A stretch of 64,000 nt of DNA, from contig NZ_JABBFO010000005.1 in assembly GCF_018494035.1 (NCBI RefSeq), positions 62,001 through 126,000 on the forward strand, given 5' to 3'. Numbering within the stretch: the stretch's first letter is position 1; each line of letters begins with the position of its first letter. Source of the DNA: Rosenbergiella australiborealis. GTDB lineage: Bacteria; Pseudomonadota; Gammaproteobacteria; Enterobacterales; Enterobacteriaceae. Below are positions 1 through 11,200 of this stretch, one piece after another. Both the position numbers and the translations under genes were made by a program. The notes under the pieces are model-generated. The model was not told the DNA's origin, made no database searches, and worked only from the letters and a program-made list of their open reading frames with translations.

Positions 1-2
1 CG

Positions 3-1703
3 CGAACCGATATTGTCGACATCGTCGATGCACGGGTACGTCTTAAGAAACAAGGTAAAAACTTTCACGCTTGCTGCCCTTTCCATAATGAAAAAACCCC
101 CTCTTTTACTGTTAACAGCGAAAAGCAGTTCTACCATTGCTTTGGCTGCGGTGCACACGGCAATGCTATCGATTTCTTGATGAACTTTGATCGCCTTGAT
201 TTTGTCGAAACGATCGAAGAATTAGCCACATTACATGGCTTAGAGGTTCCTCACGAAACCGGGCAATCCGCAACCCCTATGGAGCGTCATAAGCGGCAAA
301 GTCTCTACCAACTGCTAGATGGATTACGTCAATTCTATCAACAATCGTTGGCAGAGCCTCAATCGACCTCAGCCTCAACCTATTTGGCTGAACGTGGATT
401 AAGTGAAGCGGTTACCGCACAGTTTGCCATTGGCTACGCGCCAGCGGGATGGGATAACGCATTAAAACGGTTCGGTAAAAACAGCGATGATCGACAATCG
501 CTGGTTGAAGCCGGCATGTTGGTCACGAAAGATAATGGCCAACATTATGACCGCTTTCGCGATCGGATCATGTTTCCGATACGAGACAAACGTGGCCGCG
601 TTCTTGGTTTTGGCGGACGAGTATTAAATAACGAAATTCCAAAATATTTAAACTCGCCAGAAACTTCAATTTTTCATAAAAGCCGTCAACTTTACGGTTT
701 GTATGAAGTCAGCCAAGCCCACAGTTCGCCCGCGCGGATTTTGGTGGTCGAAGGCTACATGGACGTTGTTGCTTTAGCGCAATACGGTGTCGACTATGCT
801 GTCGCTTCGCTAGGTACCTCAACCACCAGTGAGCATATTCAATTACTCTACCGCAATACTGAGAGTATTATATGTTGCTACGATGGTGATCGCGCAGGCC
901 GGGAAGCTGCTTGGCGAGCCTTAGAAACGGCTCTCCCTTATTTAAGCGATGGCCGACAACTTAAGTTTATGTTTTTACCGGAAGGTGAAGATCCCGATAC
1001 TCTGATACGCCAAGAAGGTAAAGCGGCGTTTGAGCAACGAGTCAGTGAAGCCACCAGCTTATCCGATTTTTTATTTGATAGCCTGTTATCACAAGTGGAT
1101 CTTAGTAGCCGAGAAGGAAAAGCGCGGTTAAGTCACTTAGCCATACCGCTTATTAATCAAGTTCCCGGGGGGACGTTACGCATCTATTTGCGCCAAGTCC
1201 TTGGACAGAAGCTCGGTATTCTCGATGACCAGCAGTTAGAAAAACTATTACCGCAACAAGGTACTAGCTCTTCTCTAACGCCAGCGCCAGCATTGAAACC
1301 GACAACAATGCGTGTGTTGATTGCCTTACTGCTGCAACGTCCAAGCCTAGTGAGTACAGTGCCAGTATTAGATGCATTAAAAGAGGTTAAGTTACCCGGC
1401 TTACCTCTCTTTCACGAATTAGTGAGTTTTTGTCATGCACACCCAGGAGTGACCACCGGACAGCTCTTGGAGCATTATCGTGATAACGAAATGCGCCAGA
1501 CCCTTGAAACCCTGGCGACATGGCACCATATGATTGTAGATGAAGAAGTTGAAACCGTTTTTATTGATTCATTAGCCAGTGTTTATAACATCGCGCTAGA
1601 ACAACGTTTAGAGTCGTTAATCGCCCGCGAACGTACGGTCGGTTTAAGTAAAGAAGAGCGGCAAGAGCTACATGCCCTCTTGACTGCACTCGCGAAAAAA
1701 TAG
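3..1703 (+). CDS. dnaG: DNA primase DnaG (5' end outside the window)
   Basis: Primase that makes the RNA primers for lagging-strand synthesis, working with DnaB helicase. The reading frame is open from the first bases of the window, so only the extreme N-terminus is missing. The CHC2 zinc-finger is visible at about positions 70-155 (CCPFH, then CFGCGAHG), followed by the TOPRIM core with the EGYMD motif (around 750) and the acidic YDGDRAGR motif (around 880), then the C-terminal DnaB-binding region. Stop TAG at 1701-1703. It sits 228 bases before rpoD, as in the conserved macromolecular-synthesis operon (rpsU-dnaG-rpoD). Recognition is certain; only the start lies outside. Confidence 0.97.
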   Translation, partial: RTDIVDIVDARVRLKKQGKNFHACCPFHNEKTPSFTVNSEKQFYHCFGCGAHGNAIDFLMNFDRLDFVETIEELATLHGLEVPHETGQSATPMERHKRQSLYQLLDGLRQFYQQSLAEPQSTSASTYLAERGLSEAVTAQFAIGYAPAGWDNALKRFGKNSDDRQSLVEAGMLVTKDNGQHYDRFRDRIMFPIRDKRGRVLGFGGRVLNNEIPKYLNSPETSIFHKSRQLYGLYEVSQAHSSPARILVVEGYMDVVALAQYGVDYAVASLGTSTTSEHIQLLYRNTESIICCYDGDRAGREAAWRALETALPYLSDGRQLKFMFLPEGEDPDTLIRQEGKAAFEQRVSEATSLSDFLFDSLLSQVDLSSREGKARLSHLAIPLINQVPGGTLRIYLRQVLGQKLGILDDQQLEKLLPQQGTSSSLTPAPALKPTTMRVLIALLLQRPSLVSTVPVLDALKEVKLPGLPLFHELVSFCHAHPGVTTGQLLEHYRDNEMRQTLETLATWHHMIVDEEVETVFIDSLASVYNIALEQRLESLIARERTVGLSKEERQELHALLTALAKK

Positions 1704-1931
1704 TTTCGATTGCAGCAAAGATTCAGTCATCACTCTGACATAATGTGTAGAGTGCAACTATAATGACAGATACACAATTGCTAAAAGCACCATTATCCTG
1801 CGGCTTAAGTGCCGATTATTGAGGGCTGATGCCCGTCGCTGCGCAAAGGCTGCAGCCCCTGAAACGCCTTTACAGATTAATTGGTTCTGCCAATTACCTC
1901 TTTATACTAACAGAAGTGTGGATACCGTCTT

Positions 1932-3776
1932 ATGGAGCAAAACCCGCAGTCACAGCTTAAGCTACTTGTCACCCGTGGTAAGGAGCAAGGCTATCTGACC
2001 TATGCTGAGGTCAATGACCATCTGCCGGAAGATATTGTCGACTCCGATCAGATTGAAGACATCATTCAGATGATCAACGACATGGGTATTCAGGTGGTTG
2101 AAGAAGCCCCTGATGCCGATGACTTGATGTTGAATGAAAATAGCACGGACACTGACGAAGATGCCGCAGAAGCCGCAGCTCAGGTGCTCTCGAGCGTTGA
2201 ATCGGAAATTGGCCGTACCACTGACCCAGTCCGTATGTATATGCGCGAAATGGGTACCGTTGAACTATTAACCCGTGAAGGTGAAATCGATATCGCGAAG
2301 CGTATCGAAGATGGGATTAACCAAGTCCAATGTTCGGTTGCTGAATATCCAGAAGCTATTACCTACTTACTGGAACAGTACGACCGAGTGGAAGCTGAAG
2401 AAGCAAGACTCTCCGATATTATTACTGGATTCGTCGATCCAAATGCTGAAGAAGACATTGCACCGACCGCGACTCATGTCGGATCAGAGCTGTCTGAAGA
2501 AGACCGTGAAGATGACGAAGATGAAGACGAAGACGGTGATGACGATAGCAGTGAAGATGATAACTCGATTGACCCTGAGTTAGCACGTGAGAAGTTCGCG
2601 GAGCTACGGACTCAGTACGAAACGACGCGTGATGTCATCAAATCGAAAGGCCGCAGCCACAAAGATGCGATTCAAGAAATCAATAATCTTTCTGAAGTAT
2701 TCAAACAGTTCCGCCTAGTGCCTAAACAGTTTGATTATTTAGTCAACAATATGCGTCAAATGATGGATCGCGTTCGCCTGCAAGAACGTACCATTATGAA
2801 GATCTGTGTTGAACTCAGCAAAATGCCGAAAAAGAATTTCATTACGCTATTCACCGGTAATGAAACCAGCTCTACTTGGTTTGAAGCCGCATTAGCGATG
2901 AAAAAACCTTGGGGCGAAGCCTTAAAAGAAAACGAAGAAGAGATCCAACGTTTTGTTCAAAAACTGGTTCAAATCGAAGCGGAAACTGGGCTAACGATTG
3001 AACAAGTGAAGGACATCAACCGCCGTATGTCGATTGGTGAAGCGAAAGCTCGCCGCGCGAAAAAAGAGATGGTTGAAGCTAACTTGCGTCTGGTAATCTC
3101 TATTGCCAAAAAATACACCAACCGTGGCCTGCAGTTCTTGGATCTTATCCAAGAAGGTAATATCGGTTTGATGAAAGCAGTAGATAAATTTGAATATCGT
3201 CGCGGTTATAAGTTCTCAACTTATGCAACGTGGTGGATTCGACAAGCCATTACGCGTTCGATTGCTGACCAAGCAAGAACTATCCGTATCCCTGTGCATA
3301 TGATTGAAACGATTAATAAACTTAATCGTATTTCACGGCAAATGCTGCAAGAAATGGGTAGAGAACCATCGCCGGAAGAGTTGGCTGAGCGCATGTTAAT
3401 GCCGGAAGATAAAATCCGTAAGGTATTAAAAATCGCCAAAGAGCCTATTTCGATGGAAACACCTATTGGTGATGATGAAGATTCTCACTTAGGCGATTTT
3501 ATCGAAGATACGACTCTTGAGCTGCCATTAGACTCGGCAACCTCAGAGAGCCTACGCTCGGCAACCCATGATGTTCTCGCCGGTTTAACCGCGCGTGAAG
3601 CGAAAGTATTACGTATGCGTTTCGGTATCGATATGAACACTGACCATACGTTAGAAGAAGTGGGTAAACAATTTGATGTGACGCGTGAACGTATCCGTCA
3701 GATTGAAGCGAAAGCGCTTCGTAAATTGCGCCATCCAAGCCGTTCTGAAGTTCTACGCAGTTTCCTTGATGAATAA
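1932..3776 (+). CDS. rpoD: RNA polymerase sigma factor RpoD (sigma-70)
   Basis: Primary housekeeping sigma factor, 614 residues, almost the same length as the E. coli protein (613). Visible regions: N-terminal region 1.1; region 1.2 ([21 protein letters not shown]); a strongly acidic spacer near residues 190-210 that is normal for enteric RpoD; region 2 ([20 protein letters not shown], then the [15 protein letters not shown] core for -10 recognition); region 3; and region 4 with the helix-turn-helix near [20 protein letters not shown]. It follows dnaG with a 228-base gap that can hold an additional promoter and short hairpins. A clear terminator follows at 3796-3824. Confidence 0.98.
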   Translation: MEQNPQSQLKLLVTRGKEQGYLTYAEVNDHLPEDIVDSDQIEDIIQMINDMGIQVVEEAPDADDLMLNENSTDTDEDAAEAAAQVLSSVESEIGRTTDPVRMYMREMGTVELLTREGEIDIAKRIEDGINQVQCSVAEYPEAITYLLEQYDRVEAEEARLSDIITGFVDPNAEEDIAPTATHVGSELSEEDREDDEDEDEDGDDDSSEDDNSIDPELAREKFAELRTQYETTRDVIKSKGRSHKDAIQEINNLSEVFKQFRLVPKQFDYLVNNMRQMMDRVRLQERTIMKICVELSKMPKKNFITLFTGNETSSTWFEAALAMKKPWGEALKENEEEIQRFVQKLVQIEAETGLTIEQVKDINRRMSIGEAKARRAKKEMVEANLRLVISIAKKYTNRGLQFLDLIQEGNIGLMKAVDKFEYRRGYKFSTYATWWIRQAITRSIADQARTIRIPVHMIETINKLNRISRQMLQEMGREPSPEELAERMLMPEDKIRKVLKIAKEPISMETPIGDDEDSHLGDFIEDTTLELPLDSATSESLRSATHDVLAGLTAREAKVLRMRFGIDMNTDHTLEEVGKQFDVTRERIRQIEAKALRKLRHPSRSEVLRSFLDE

Positions 3777-3795
3777 CTCACGCTAACTGCTGATG

Positions 3796-3824
3796 AAGCC
3801 CTTCCTTGTGAAGGGCTTTTTTTT
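3796..3824 (+). terminator. Rho-independent terminator after rpoD
   Basis: Nine-base-pair perfect stem (AAGCCCTTC / GAAGGGCTT) with a five-base loop, followed by eight T residues. It begins 19 bases after the rpoD stop codon and would end the dnaG-rpoD transcript. Confidence 0.93.
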
Positions 3825-3859
3825 ATGACAACGCTGCGATTTGTCACACCAAGATCAAT

Positions 3860-4522
3860 TTAGTGCAGGCAACACTGCTTAAATTTTTTGCCGCTGCCAC
3901 AAGGACAAGGATCATTACGACCAACCTTAGTTTCAGCAATTTTAGGTTGAGGTGTATTTTGCTGGGCATAAAACAGCCAATACTGATAGAGATCTAACAC
4001 TGCCGACGGAAGTGCCGCAATATTGCTCTCGAACTGCTCGGCGCTCAGTGCATTGACCTCTTCTGCATGATCTTCAGTACCATGTAAGGCAATAAGTTGA
4101 TACGCCGGTTGTAGCTGCTCAGAGACCGGTGGTAAGTTTACCAAACCAATACCACGCATATATCCATAACACCAATCGTCAATGACGGTGAACACTTGCC
4201 CTTCGAGCTCTTGCTCGCCGAACAGAGGTTCAAACTGTTCAGGAAAATCGACTAAGCGCTCTTCAATATCAGCCATATGCTGAAAAGTAAGATCCATAAA
4301 GCGATCACGTTCACGGCTGTTTCGCCACTGCGGAATATGTTTCTCTCCTCCCCAAAGCGCGACCATCCAAAATTCGGGTTCAAGCGCAACAGGTGCAGAG
4401 AGGATAGCAGTCAGGTATCCATCAAGTTCGGAAACATCAATCACTGAATTATCGCTAGCATAGTGCTCTAACGTATCATCAAGCCATTGCAATTCGTTTT
4501 CTGTGAGTGGGCCTTGTTTCAT
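3860..4522 (-). CDS. yecA: YecA family UPF0149 protein with C-terminal SEC-C zinc motif
   Basis: A 220-residue relative of E. coli YecA (UPF0149/YgfB family plus SEC-C domain). The body carries [21 protein letters not shown] and CYGYMRG segments typical of the family, and the protein ends in the SEC-C metal-binding signature [18 protein letters not shown], the motif that binds zinc in SecA. I chose the ATG at 4522 because the product then starts [10 protein letters not shown], like E. coli YecA, and a GGAGAAG ribosome site precedes it; an ATG further upstream (4576) would add 18 poorly conserved residues. YecA has been linked to ribosome/SecA interaction, but its function here is not shown by the sequence. 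Confidence 0.88.
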   Translation of the reverse strand: MKQGPLTENELQWLDDTLEHYASDNSVIDVSELDGYLTAILSAPVALEPEFWMVALWGGEKHIPQWRNSRERDRFMDLTFQHMADIEERLVDFPEQFEPLFGEQELEGQVFTVIDDWCYGYMRGIGLVNLPPVSEQLQPAYQLIALHGTEDHAEEVNALSAEQFESNIAALPSAVLDLYQYWLFYAQQNTPQPKIAETKVGRNDPCPCGSGKKFKQCCLH

Positions 4523-4624
4523 TTTCTCTTCTCCGCCAATACACCAGGCGCAAACAGCGCCTGAAAGGCTCATCATAACAGTGAAGTGAATAACAACCTA
4601 AAATTAGCCCATTAACAATGGCGA

Positions 4625-6007
4625 TTATTCGACACTCGCGGCGGGAATACCTTCAGCCTTAAACTGTTTTTCAGCGGCTTTAGGCAGTACGATGTTTAAA
4701 AATATCGCGACAATTCCTCCACTCGTCACCGCACCATGTAAAAGAGTCTGTAAAAAAATCGGTAGCCCATGAATAATTTGCGGTTCTGCTTCTATCCCTA
4801 ATCCCACACCAAAGGCAATGGCGATAATCAGCATACTACGATTATCAAGTGCTTCACGCGTCATAATCCGAATACCCGCGGCAATCACATTACCGAACAT
4901 CACCAGTGTCGCTCCCCCCAATACCGGTTTCGGTAATTGTTGGAGTAGATGGCTAAACATTGGGAAGAAACTGAGCAGTAACAATAGGCCGCCGATCCAG
5001 TATCCGGCATAGCGGCTGGCCACTTGCGTCATTTGAATAACACCATTGTTTTGAGCAAAAGTCGTATTTGGAAAAGCGTTGAAGGTCGCGGCAATCAGAC
5101 AACTCACGCCATCGCCAATAATCCCCCCTTTGATCCGTTGGGCAAATTCCGGGCCTTCAAGAGGTTGCTGGGAGATCATACAGTTTGCCGTTAGATCCCC
5201 TACCGCTTCGATAATCGCAATCAATGCCACTAACGCAATGGGAAAGAACATACTCCAGCTAAAAGCAAAGCCAAAACGGAAAGGAATCGGTAACGTTACC
5301 GCAGGACCCAGCGTGGTAAGCTGCGGGTGGAAACTCCCTTGAAACACAGCAATAATTGAACCGATAACAATACCACTGACAATGGAGGAGAGTCGTAACC
5401 AAGGAGATTTGCAGCAATTGAACGCAATAATAACGGCTAAGGTAATTGCCCCAAGCAGTAAATGAGAAGGCGCACCAAAATCTTTCGCCGCAACCCCACC
5501 CCCCCAATCAGTGATGCTGACTTTGACCAAGCTAATACCAATAAGCACAATCACGATACCCGTCACTAACGGGGTTAAGATTTTCGCAAAAAGATGAATA
5601 AATCTGCTGACAATAATTGGGATTAACGCGGCAACGAGGCTTGAGCCGAAGATCATAGCTAAAATATCTTCAGGCAGTGCCCCTTGTTGCTTCATGGCTA
5701 GGCCTCCTGAAATAATGACGCCTAAGAACGCGAAGCTCGTACCTTGTAAACAGATCATGCCAGCACCCACTTTCAGAAAACGTCCTGCCTGCAATAGCGT
5801 GCCTAAGCCCGATGCAAACAAAGACATACTAATAAGGTAAGGGAGATAGCTATTCAAGCCTAATGTCGAGCTGATGATGATGGGGGGAGTAATCACCCCA
5901 ACAATACTCGCCAATATATGTTGGATAGCGGTAAAGAAACCGGCAGCCAAAGGCATTTTATCGTTCAAGCCATAGAGTAATTGATGTTGGCGAGCGGGCT
6001 GTTGCAT
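4625..6007 (-). CDS. NCS2 family xanthine/uracil permease
   Basis: Inner-membrane nucleobase:cation symporter of the NCS2 (nucleobase-ascorbate transporter) family, 460 residues and about 12-14 membrane segments. Diagnostic motifs are the IQHILASIVGVITPP start of the transport core, LQGTSFAFLG, EAVGDLTAN (catalytic acidic residue in TM8) and FAQNNGVIQMTQVASR in TM10. These look closer to the E. coli xanthine permeases XanP/XanQ than to the uracil permease UraA, so xanthine or a related purine is the best guess for the substrate. It stands alone, convergent with nothing, with its own upstream region of about 200 bases that contains a possible purine-repressor-like site. Confidence 0.88.
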   Translation of the reverse strand: MQQPARQHQLLYGLNDKMPLAAGFFTAIQHILASIVGVITPPIIISSTLGLNSYLPYLISMSLFASGLGTLLQAGRFLKVGAGMICLQGTSFAFLGVIISGGLAMKQQGALPEDILAMIFGSSLVAALIPIIVSRFIHLFAKILTPLVTGIVIVLIGISLVKVSITDWGGGVAAKDFGAPSHLLLGAITLAVIIAFNCCKSPWLRLSSIVSGIVIGSIIAVFQGSFHPQLTTLGPAVTLPIPFRFGFAFSWSMFFPIALVALIAIIEAVGDLTANCMISQQPLEGPEFAQRIKGGIIGDGVSCLIAATFNAFPNTTFAQNNGVIQMTQVASRYAGYWIGGLLLLLSFFPMFSHLLQQLPKPVLGGATLVMFGNVIAAGIRIMTREALDNRSMLIIAIAFGVGLGIEAEPQIIHGLPIFLQTLLHGAVTSGGIVAIFLNIVLPKAAEKQFKAEGIPAASVE

Positions 6008-6024
6008 GATCTAAGCTCCAAAAG

Positions 6025-6047
6025 TTGCAATGAAACGATTTTTGCAA
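6025..6047. promoter_or_regulatory. Palindromic site upstream of the purine permease (PurR-like, weak)
   Basis: Two TTGCAA blocks (6025-6030 and 6042-6047) flank a central AAACGATTT-type core, 18-40 bases before the permease ATG. The core resembles the PurR operator (central CG with A-rich/T-rich arms), but by my count only about 7 of 11 conserved positions match. The position fits a repressor site for a purine transporter. Assignment to PurR is a guess. Confidence 0.3.
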
Positions 6048-6214
6048 TTTTTAGGCCAAGCCAGAAATAATAGGTTATAAAAACCATAACACGATGAAAA
6101 TTAACCCTTAATTTTGAAACAAAAATATCAAAAAAAATCACCTTACCAGTATAAGGTGAATGTTTGCGCTATTTTTATGCATCAAAACATGGCGCTGCAC
6201 CAAAGGGTGGCAAC

Positions 6215-6811
6215 TTAACAGGTCGCCGATGCCTTAATCTCCCTGAATAAATATTGATACCACTGCATAAGACGCTTTCGCTGTGCCGGGGTTTGTGGAT
6301 AGATGCGTCGAAACGCAATGCCTTCAACCATAATCGCAATCAACTCAGAGCTATCCGCTAGATATTCATCATTAACCTCGGGGATTTGCCGACGGATCAT
6401 GGCAGCAGCTTCCGTTTTCATCTGTTGATCTGCCTGCTGTAAAATGGCAAGTAATCTCGGGTTACGTAACGACTCCGCATTAATTTCCATCAGTAAAGCA
6501 TCGTCCAATCGTTGTGCTGCGTGAGGCGGGATCTCTGCCGCCAAACGCTCTGCTTTATCATCTAAATTATGATTTTCTTCGAGGAATGCGGCGACTCTTT
6601 CGCAAATAATTTGGTTAACAACCGCTTCAATAATTTCTTCTTTATTTGTGAAGAGACGATAGATTTGGCCAACACTGAGTGCAGAGGCTTTTGCGATAAC
6701 CGCTAACGTTGTGCCGTGTAACCCATTTTGTTGAAAACTTTGTCGTGCAATCGCGATTAGCGCTTCCTTGCGCTGTTGTTGTCGAGAGGATAACGCCTTA
6801 TTTTCCATCAT
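6215..6811 (-). CDS. TetR family transcriptional regulator of the efflux operon
   Basis: A 198-residue TetR/AcrR-type repressor. The N-terminal helix-turn-helix covers about residues 14-60 (KEALIAIARQSFQQNG ... AVIAKASALSVGQIYRLFTNKEEII); the remaining two thirds is the variable helical ligand-binding domain. It lies 30 bases downstream of the outer-membrane channel gene and on the same strand, so it is probably the last gene of the mfp-rnd-omf-tetR operon and would autoregulate it. The start could be either of two adjacent ATG codons (6811 or 6808). The ligand is unknown; substrates of the pump are the obvious candidates. Confidence 0.9.
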   Translation of the reverse strand: MMENKALSSRQQQRKEALIAIARQSFQQNGLHGTTLAVIAKASALSVGQIYRLFTNKEEIIEAVVNQIICERVAAFLEENHNLDDKAERLAAEIPPHAAQRLDDALLMEINAESLRNPRLLAILQQADQQMKTEAAAMIRRQIPEVNDEYLADSSELIAIMVEGIAFRRIYPQTPAQRKRLMQWYQYLFREIKASATC

Positions 6812-6841
6812 AGTTCAATCTGTCCTCGCCGGTCAGTCTGC

Positions 6842-8239
6842 TCAGTGCCATCCACCGCCGAGTACCTTGTATAGCGTTACTTGCTGTGCCAGGGATGAAG
6901 AGAGTACGGTAATGTAAGTTTGCTGTGTTGAGTATAAAGAACGTTGCGCTATCAGTACATCAAGATAACTATCGATGCCGTCTTGATAACGACGCTGCGC
7001 TAAAGCGTAATTATGTTGGTTAGTGGCGACATCCACGGCACGAAGCCCCACTTCTTGCTGATAGGTTTCTCTGCCCACCAGCGCATCCGAAACCTCTTGA
7101 AAGGCAACCTGGATCGCTTTTTCATACGCCGCCACATCGCTGCGTGCCGTTACTGTCGCTAAATCGAGGGCGGCTCTATTTTTCCCGCCCTCGAAAATAG
7201 GGACTGAGAGCGTAGGCATAAAGGTCCACCCTCCGGTTCCCGCACCAAGTAGCTGAGAAAGTCCACCAGAGAGGCTTCCTCCCGTCGCCGTCAGAGAAAT
7301 CGAGGGGAAAAAAGCAGCGCGAGCCGCACCAATATTTGCATTGGCCGCTTTAAGCGTATGTTCAGCGGCTAAAATATCGGGACGCCGTGTTAAGACCTGT
7401 GACGGTAACTCACTGCTTAATGCCGGGAAAACGTGCAGGTTACTGAGGCTTGAGGTAGAGGCAATATTCGTCGGCAATGTGGTTCCCAACAAACGTTGCA
7501 ATGCGTAAGCGGCCTGTCGACGTGCACGATCGTAAGCAACGATATCGGCTTGTGCTTGCACTAATGCAGTACGTGCTTGTAATTCGTCTTGTTCTGTCAC
7601 CAGACCGGCTGCTAATCGTTTTTGGACTACATTAAACGATGCTTGCTGACTGGCCGCCGTATTGATTGCCAATTGATGAAGGTCACTATCGGTCGCCAAG
7701 GTGATATAGGCGCTCACCACCTGGGCCACCAATGACAGTTGCGTGGCTTGCTGGGTGGCTTGGTCACTGAGATACTGTTCGAGAGCGGCTTCTCGTAAAT
7801 TTCGTAACTTACCGAAAAAGTCGAGCTCCCAGCTGGCCGAACCTGTTGCCTCGTACTGTTGATAAGTCACAGGGCCAGTGCTCTGTGTCGAATACAGATT
7901 ACCGGGTAAATGTTCCGCCGTCTTCGTCACTGTGCCAGAAATTGAGGGGAGAAGATCAGCTTGCGTCATTCCTAGCTGTGCACGTGAGGCTTCAACATTC
8001 AATGCCGCAATACGTAAGTCACGATTATTTTCCAAAGCCAGACGAATAAGCTGCTGTAACTGAGGATCGGTGAAAAACTGTGACCATCCCAGTGAAGAGG
8101 CTTGCGCCCCTTGCACTGACTTCTCTTGCCATTGTGGCGTAATCGGTGCTTGAGGGCGCTGATAGTGTGGGGCAAGGTTACACCCACTGACTAGCAGAAC
8201 TCCCGCAAGGCTAAGGGTAAGCGATAACGATCTATTCAT
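6842..8239 (-). CDS. RND efflux outer membrane lipoprotein channel (OprM/NodT family)
   Basis: A 465-residue outer membrane factor that forms the TolC-like exit duct of a tripartite pump. A lipoprotein signal (LLVSGC, Cys 20) is followed by the family start NLAPHYQRPQAP. Two repeated outer-membrane-efflux halves are visible, including the SWELDFFGKLRN segment and the late ALAQRRYQDGIDSYLDVL segment. Its start overlaps the end of the RND pump gene by eight bases, implying translational coupling. Having a dedicated OprM-type channel instead of sharing TolC is typical of MexAB-OprM-like or Pantoea/Burkholderia-type operons. Confidence 0.93.
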   Translation of the reverse strand: MNRSLSLTLSLAGVLLVSGCNLAPHYQRPQAPITPQWQEKSVQGAQASSLGWSQFFTDPQLQQLIRLALENNRDLRIAALNVEASRAQLGMTQADLLPSISGTVTKTAEHLPGNLYSTQSTGPVTYQQYEATGSASWELDFFGKLRNLREAALEQYLSDQATQQATQLSLVAQVVSAYITLATDSDLHQLAINTAASQQASFNVVQKRLAAGLVTEQDELQARTALVQAQADIVAYDRARRQAAYALQRLLGTTLPTNIASTSSLSNLHVFPALSSELPSQVLTRRPDILAAEHTLKAANANIGAARAAFFPSISLTATGGSLSGGLSQLLGAGTGGWTFMPTLSVPIFEGGKNRAALDLATVTARSDVAAYEKAIQVAFQEVSDALVGRETYQQEVGLRAVDVATNQHNYALAQRRYQDGIDSYLDVLIAQRSLYSTQQTYITVLSSSLAQQVTLYKVLGGGWH

Positions 8240-11200
8240 GAGGATTATCCTGAGCAGTACCTAATACTTGAGTGATTTTTTTCGTTATAGCCATCACGCC
8301 GACATAAAAAAGCGGCACCATAAAAATGGCAAGAAAAGTGGCAGAGAGCATACCGCCGATGACCGCTGTGCCAATCGAGTGCTGACTCCCCGCCCCCGCA
8401 CCACTTGAGAGGCTCAAGGGTAACACTCCCAAAATAAAGGCCATTGATGTCATAATAATCGGCCGAATACGTAAACGTGCTGCCTCTACTGCGGCAACAA
8501 CAACCCCTTTGCCCTGCTCATGGAGTTCTTTGGCAAACTCGATAATTAAAATCGCATTTTTGGCCGCCAAACCAACCGTGGTTAATAAACCCACTTGGAA
8601 GAAGACGTCATTGGCAATCCCCCTAAGCATCACGGCAGTCACCGTGCCGATCACTCCCAGAGGTACCACTAACAGCACAGCGAAAGGAATAGACCAACTT
8701 TCATAAAGCGCCGCAAGGCAGAGGAAAACAATCAGTACAGATAGACCATACAGCAGTGACGTTTGGCTCCCCGATGCCTGCTCTTCATAAGAGAGACCGT
8801 GCCAGGCAATGGTATAACCCTGTGGAAGTTTAGCGGCAATCTCTTCAACTGCTTTAACCGCATCGCTGCTGCTATAGTCAGTGGCGGGAGAACCTTGAAT
8901 ATTCACTGCCGATATGCCGTTAAAACGCTCATAGCGCGGCGATCCCATTGACCAGTAACCGCCCCCAAAAGCAGAGTAAGGCACCATCTGATCGTGGCTG
9001 TTACGTACATACCACTTATTGAGATCTTCCGGGGTAACGCGTGATGTTGCTCGCCCTTGCAGATAAACATTTTTAACACGGCCGTTGTACAAGAATTGAT
9101 TCACATAACTACTGCCCCATGCCGCCGACAACGTACTATTAATATCACTTTCAGACAGTCCCTCTGCTTTGGCTTTTTCGTCATCGATAGTCAGCTGGTA
9201 TTGTGACTCATCATCCATGCCGTTATGCCGAACCATCGATAAACGGGGATCTTTATTCGCCATCGTCAGAAACTGCTGCATAGTTTGCATCAATGCCGCA
9301 TGTCCTTTGTTACCCTGATCCTCCAGATACAGATCAAACCCGCTACTATTGCCAAGCTCCATTACCGCAGGTGGGACCATCACGATGATTTTTGCTTGGC
9401 TATCATGTGAAAAATGTGCCATAGCACGGGCCGCTATCGCTGAAACATTCTGACTAGCTGCCGGGCGATCCTTCCACAATTTTAGCTTCACAAAGGCGAT
9501 AGCCCCATTTTGCCCACGGCCCGCAAAGCTAAAGCCATTCGCGGCAAACACAGAGTCGACATTCGCTTTTTCTTCCGTTAAGAAATAATCATCTATCTGC
9601 TTAATCACCGCTTGTGTCCGCTGTGCCGACGCATTTTGTGGCAGTGTCGCTTGCACCATTAATATCGCTTGGTCTTCTTCTGGAAGAAACGTGGACGGTA
9701 AAGAGATAAATAAATAGACCGTACCGGCAACGACTCCCGCATAGAGCAGTAAAAATAGCGCCCGGCGCTTTAGTACACCCTCAACGCTTCGGGAGTAGGT
9801 GTCAGTGCCGCGTTCAAAAGCGCGGTTAAACCACCCTGATAGCCCTTGCTGTTTTTTCTGATGATTAACCGGCTTTAATAACGTCGCACACAACGCAGGG
9901 GTGAAAATCAAAGCAGCGAGAACAGAAAGCGCCATCGCCGAAACAATGGTGACCGAAAACTGCCGATAAATAATCCCTGTCGAGCCACAGAAAAAAGCCA
10001 TCGGTAATAGCACGGCACTGAGCACCAATGCGATACCAAACAACGCGCCCTGAACTTCTTGCATCGATTTTAGCGTAGCGGCTTTGGGTGAGAGTCCCTC
10101 TTGTTCCATCACCCTTTCGACGTTCTCTACCACGACAATAGCATCATCGACTAACAGACCAATTGCCAACACCATACCAAACATCGATAAGGTATTAATG
10201 GAGTAGCCAAAAAGGTAAAGAACACAGAACGTCCCCATTAAGACAATAGGAACCACGAGTGTCGTGATCAGCGTGGCACGCAAATTTTGCAAGAAAATAA
10301 GCATGACGAAGAAGACCAGCACAATCGCCTCAATCAAGGTTTTTACCACTTCATGGATCGATGCGCTGACTACCGGAGAGGTATCGTAGGGAACCACTAA
10401 CTCAACCCCTGATGGGAGAGTTTCCTTTAATTGATTAACGGTATCCCTGACTCGATTCACGGTATCCAGTAAGTTAGCCCCTGTTGCGAGACGTAGGGCG
10501 ATCCCAACAGAAGGTTGTCCATTATAGGTCGATGAAATACTGTAATCTTCAGGGCCCAAATCGACATTCGCCACATCTTTAAGCCGTATTTGCGACCCAT
10601 CTTGATTCACTTTCAGCAAAATGTTTCTAAACTGTTCGGCCGAATGTAAACGGGTTTTTCCTACAACCGTCGCACTGTATTGTGTGCCGGGAACGGTGGG
10701 TAAGCCGCCAACTTTGCCCGAAGATACTTGGGTATTCTGATTCTCTATCGCGGTAGAGAGATCGCTGGGCATCAGCCCATATTGAAACAGTTTGCTGGGA
10801 TCCATCCAAATGCGCATCGCGTACTCCGATCCCATTACCATAAAATCCCCCACCCCTTTAGTTCGCGCGATAGGGTCTTCAAGTTTAGAGACTAATAAAT
10901 CGCCTAAATCGGCATCAGAGAGCTTACCGTTTTTCGAGACTAAGCCGATAACCATCATAAAGTTAGATTGATACTTAGCTACGGTAACGCCTTGTTCTGT
11001 AACCTCTTGCGGTAAAGAGGTTTCAGCGACCGAGACCTTATTTTGCACCTGGACTTGGGCGATATCCGGGTCAGTTCCCTGTTCAAACGTTGCAATGATG
11101 GTGGCGCTGCCATCGCTATTACTGTTCGACTCCAGATAACGCAAATTATCGATACCGGTAAGTTGTTGCTCAATAACTTGCACTGCCGTGTTTTGTACCG

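Noticed and set aside
1704-1931. Possible small RNA in the dnaG-rpoD gap because of several short stems
   Set aside because: The stems (for example around 1800-1860) are short, and no promoter-terminator pair was seen; the gap is better explained as leader of rpoD.
2490-2560. Very acidic repeat-like stretch in rpoD (many GAA/GAT codons)
   Set aside because: The same acidic spacer is normal in enteric RpoD; not a repeat expansion or frame error.
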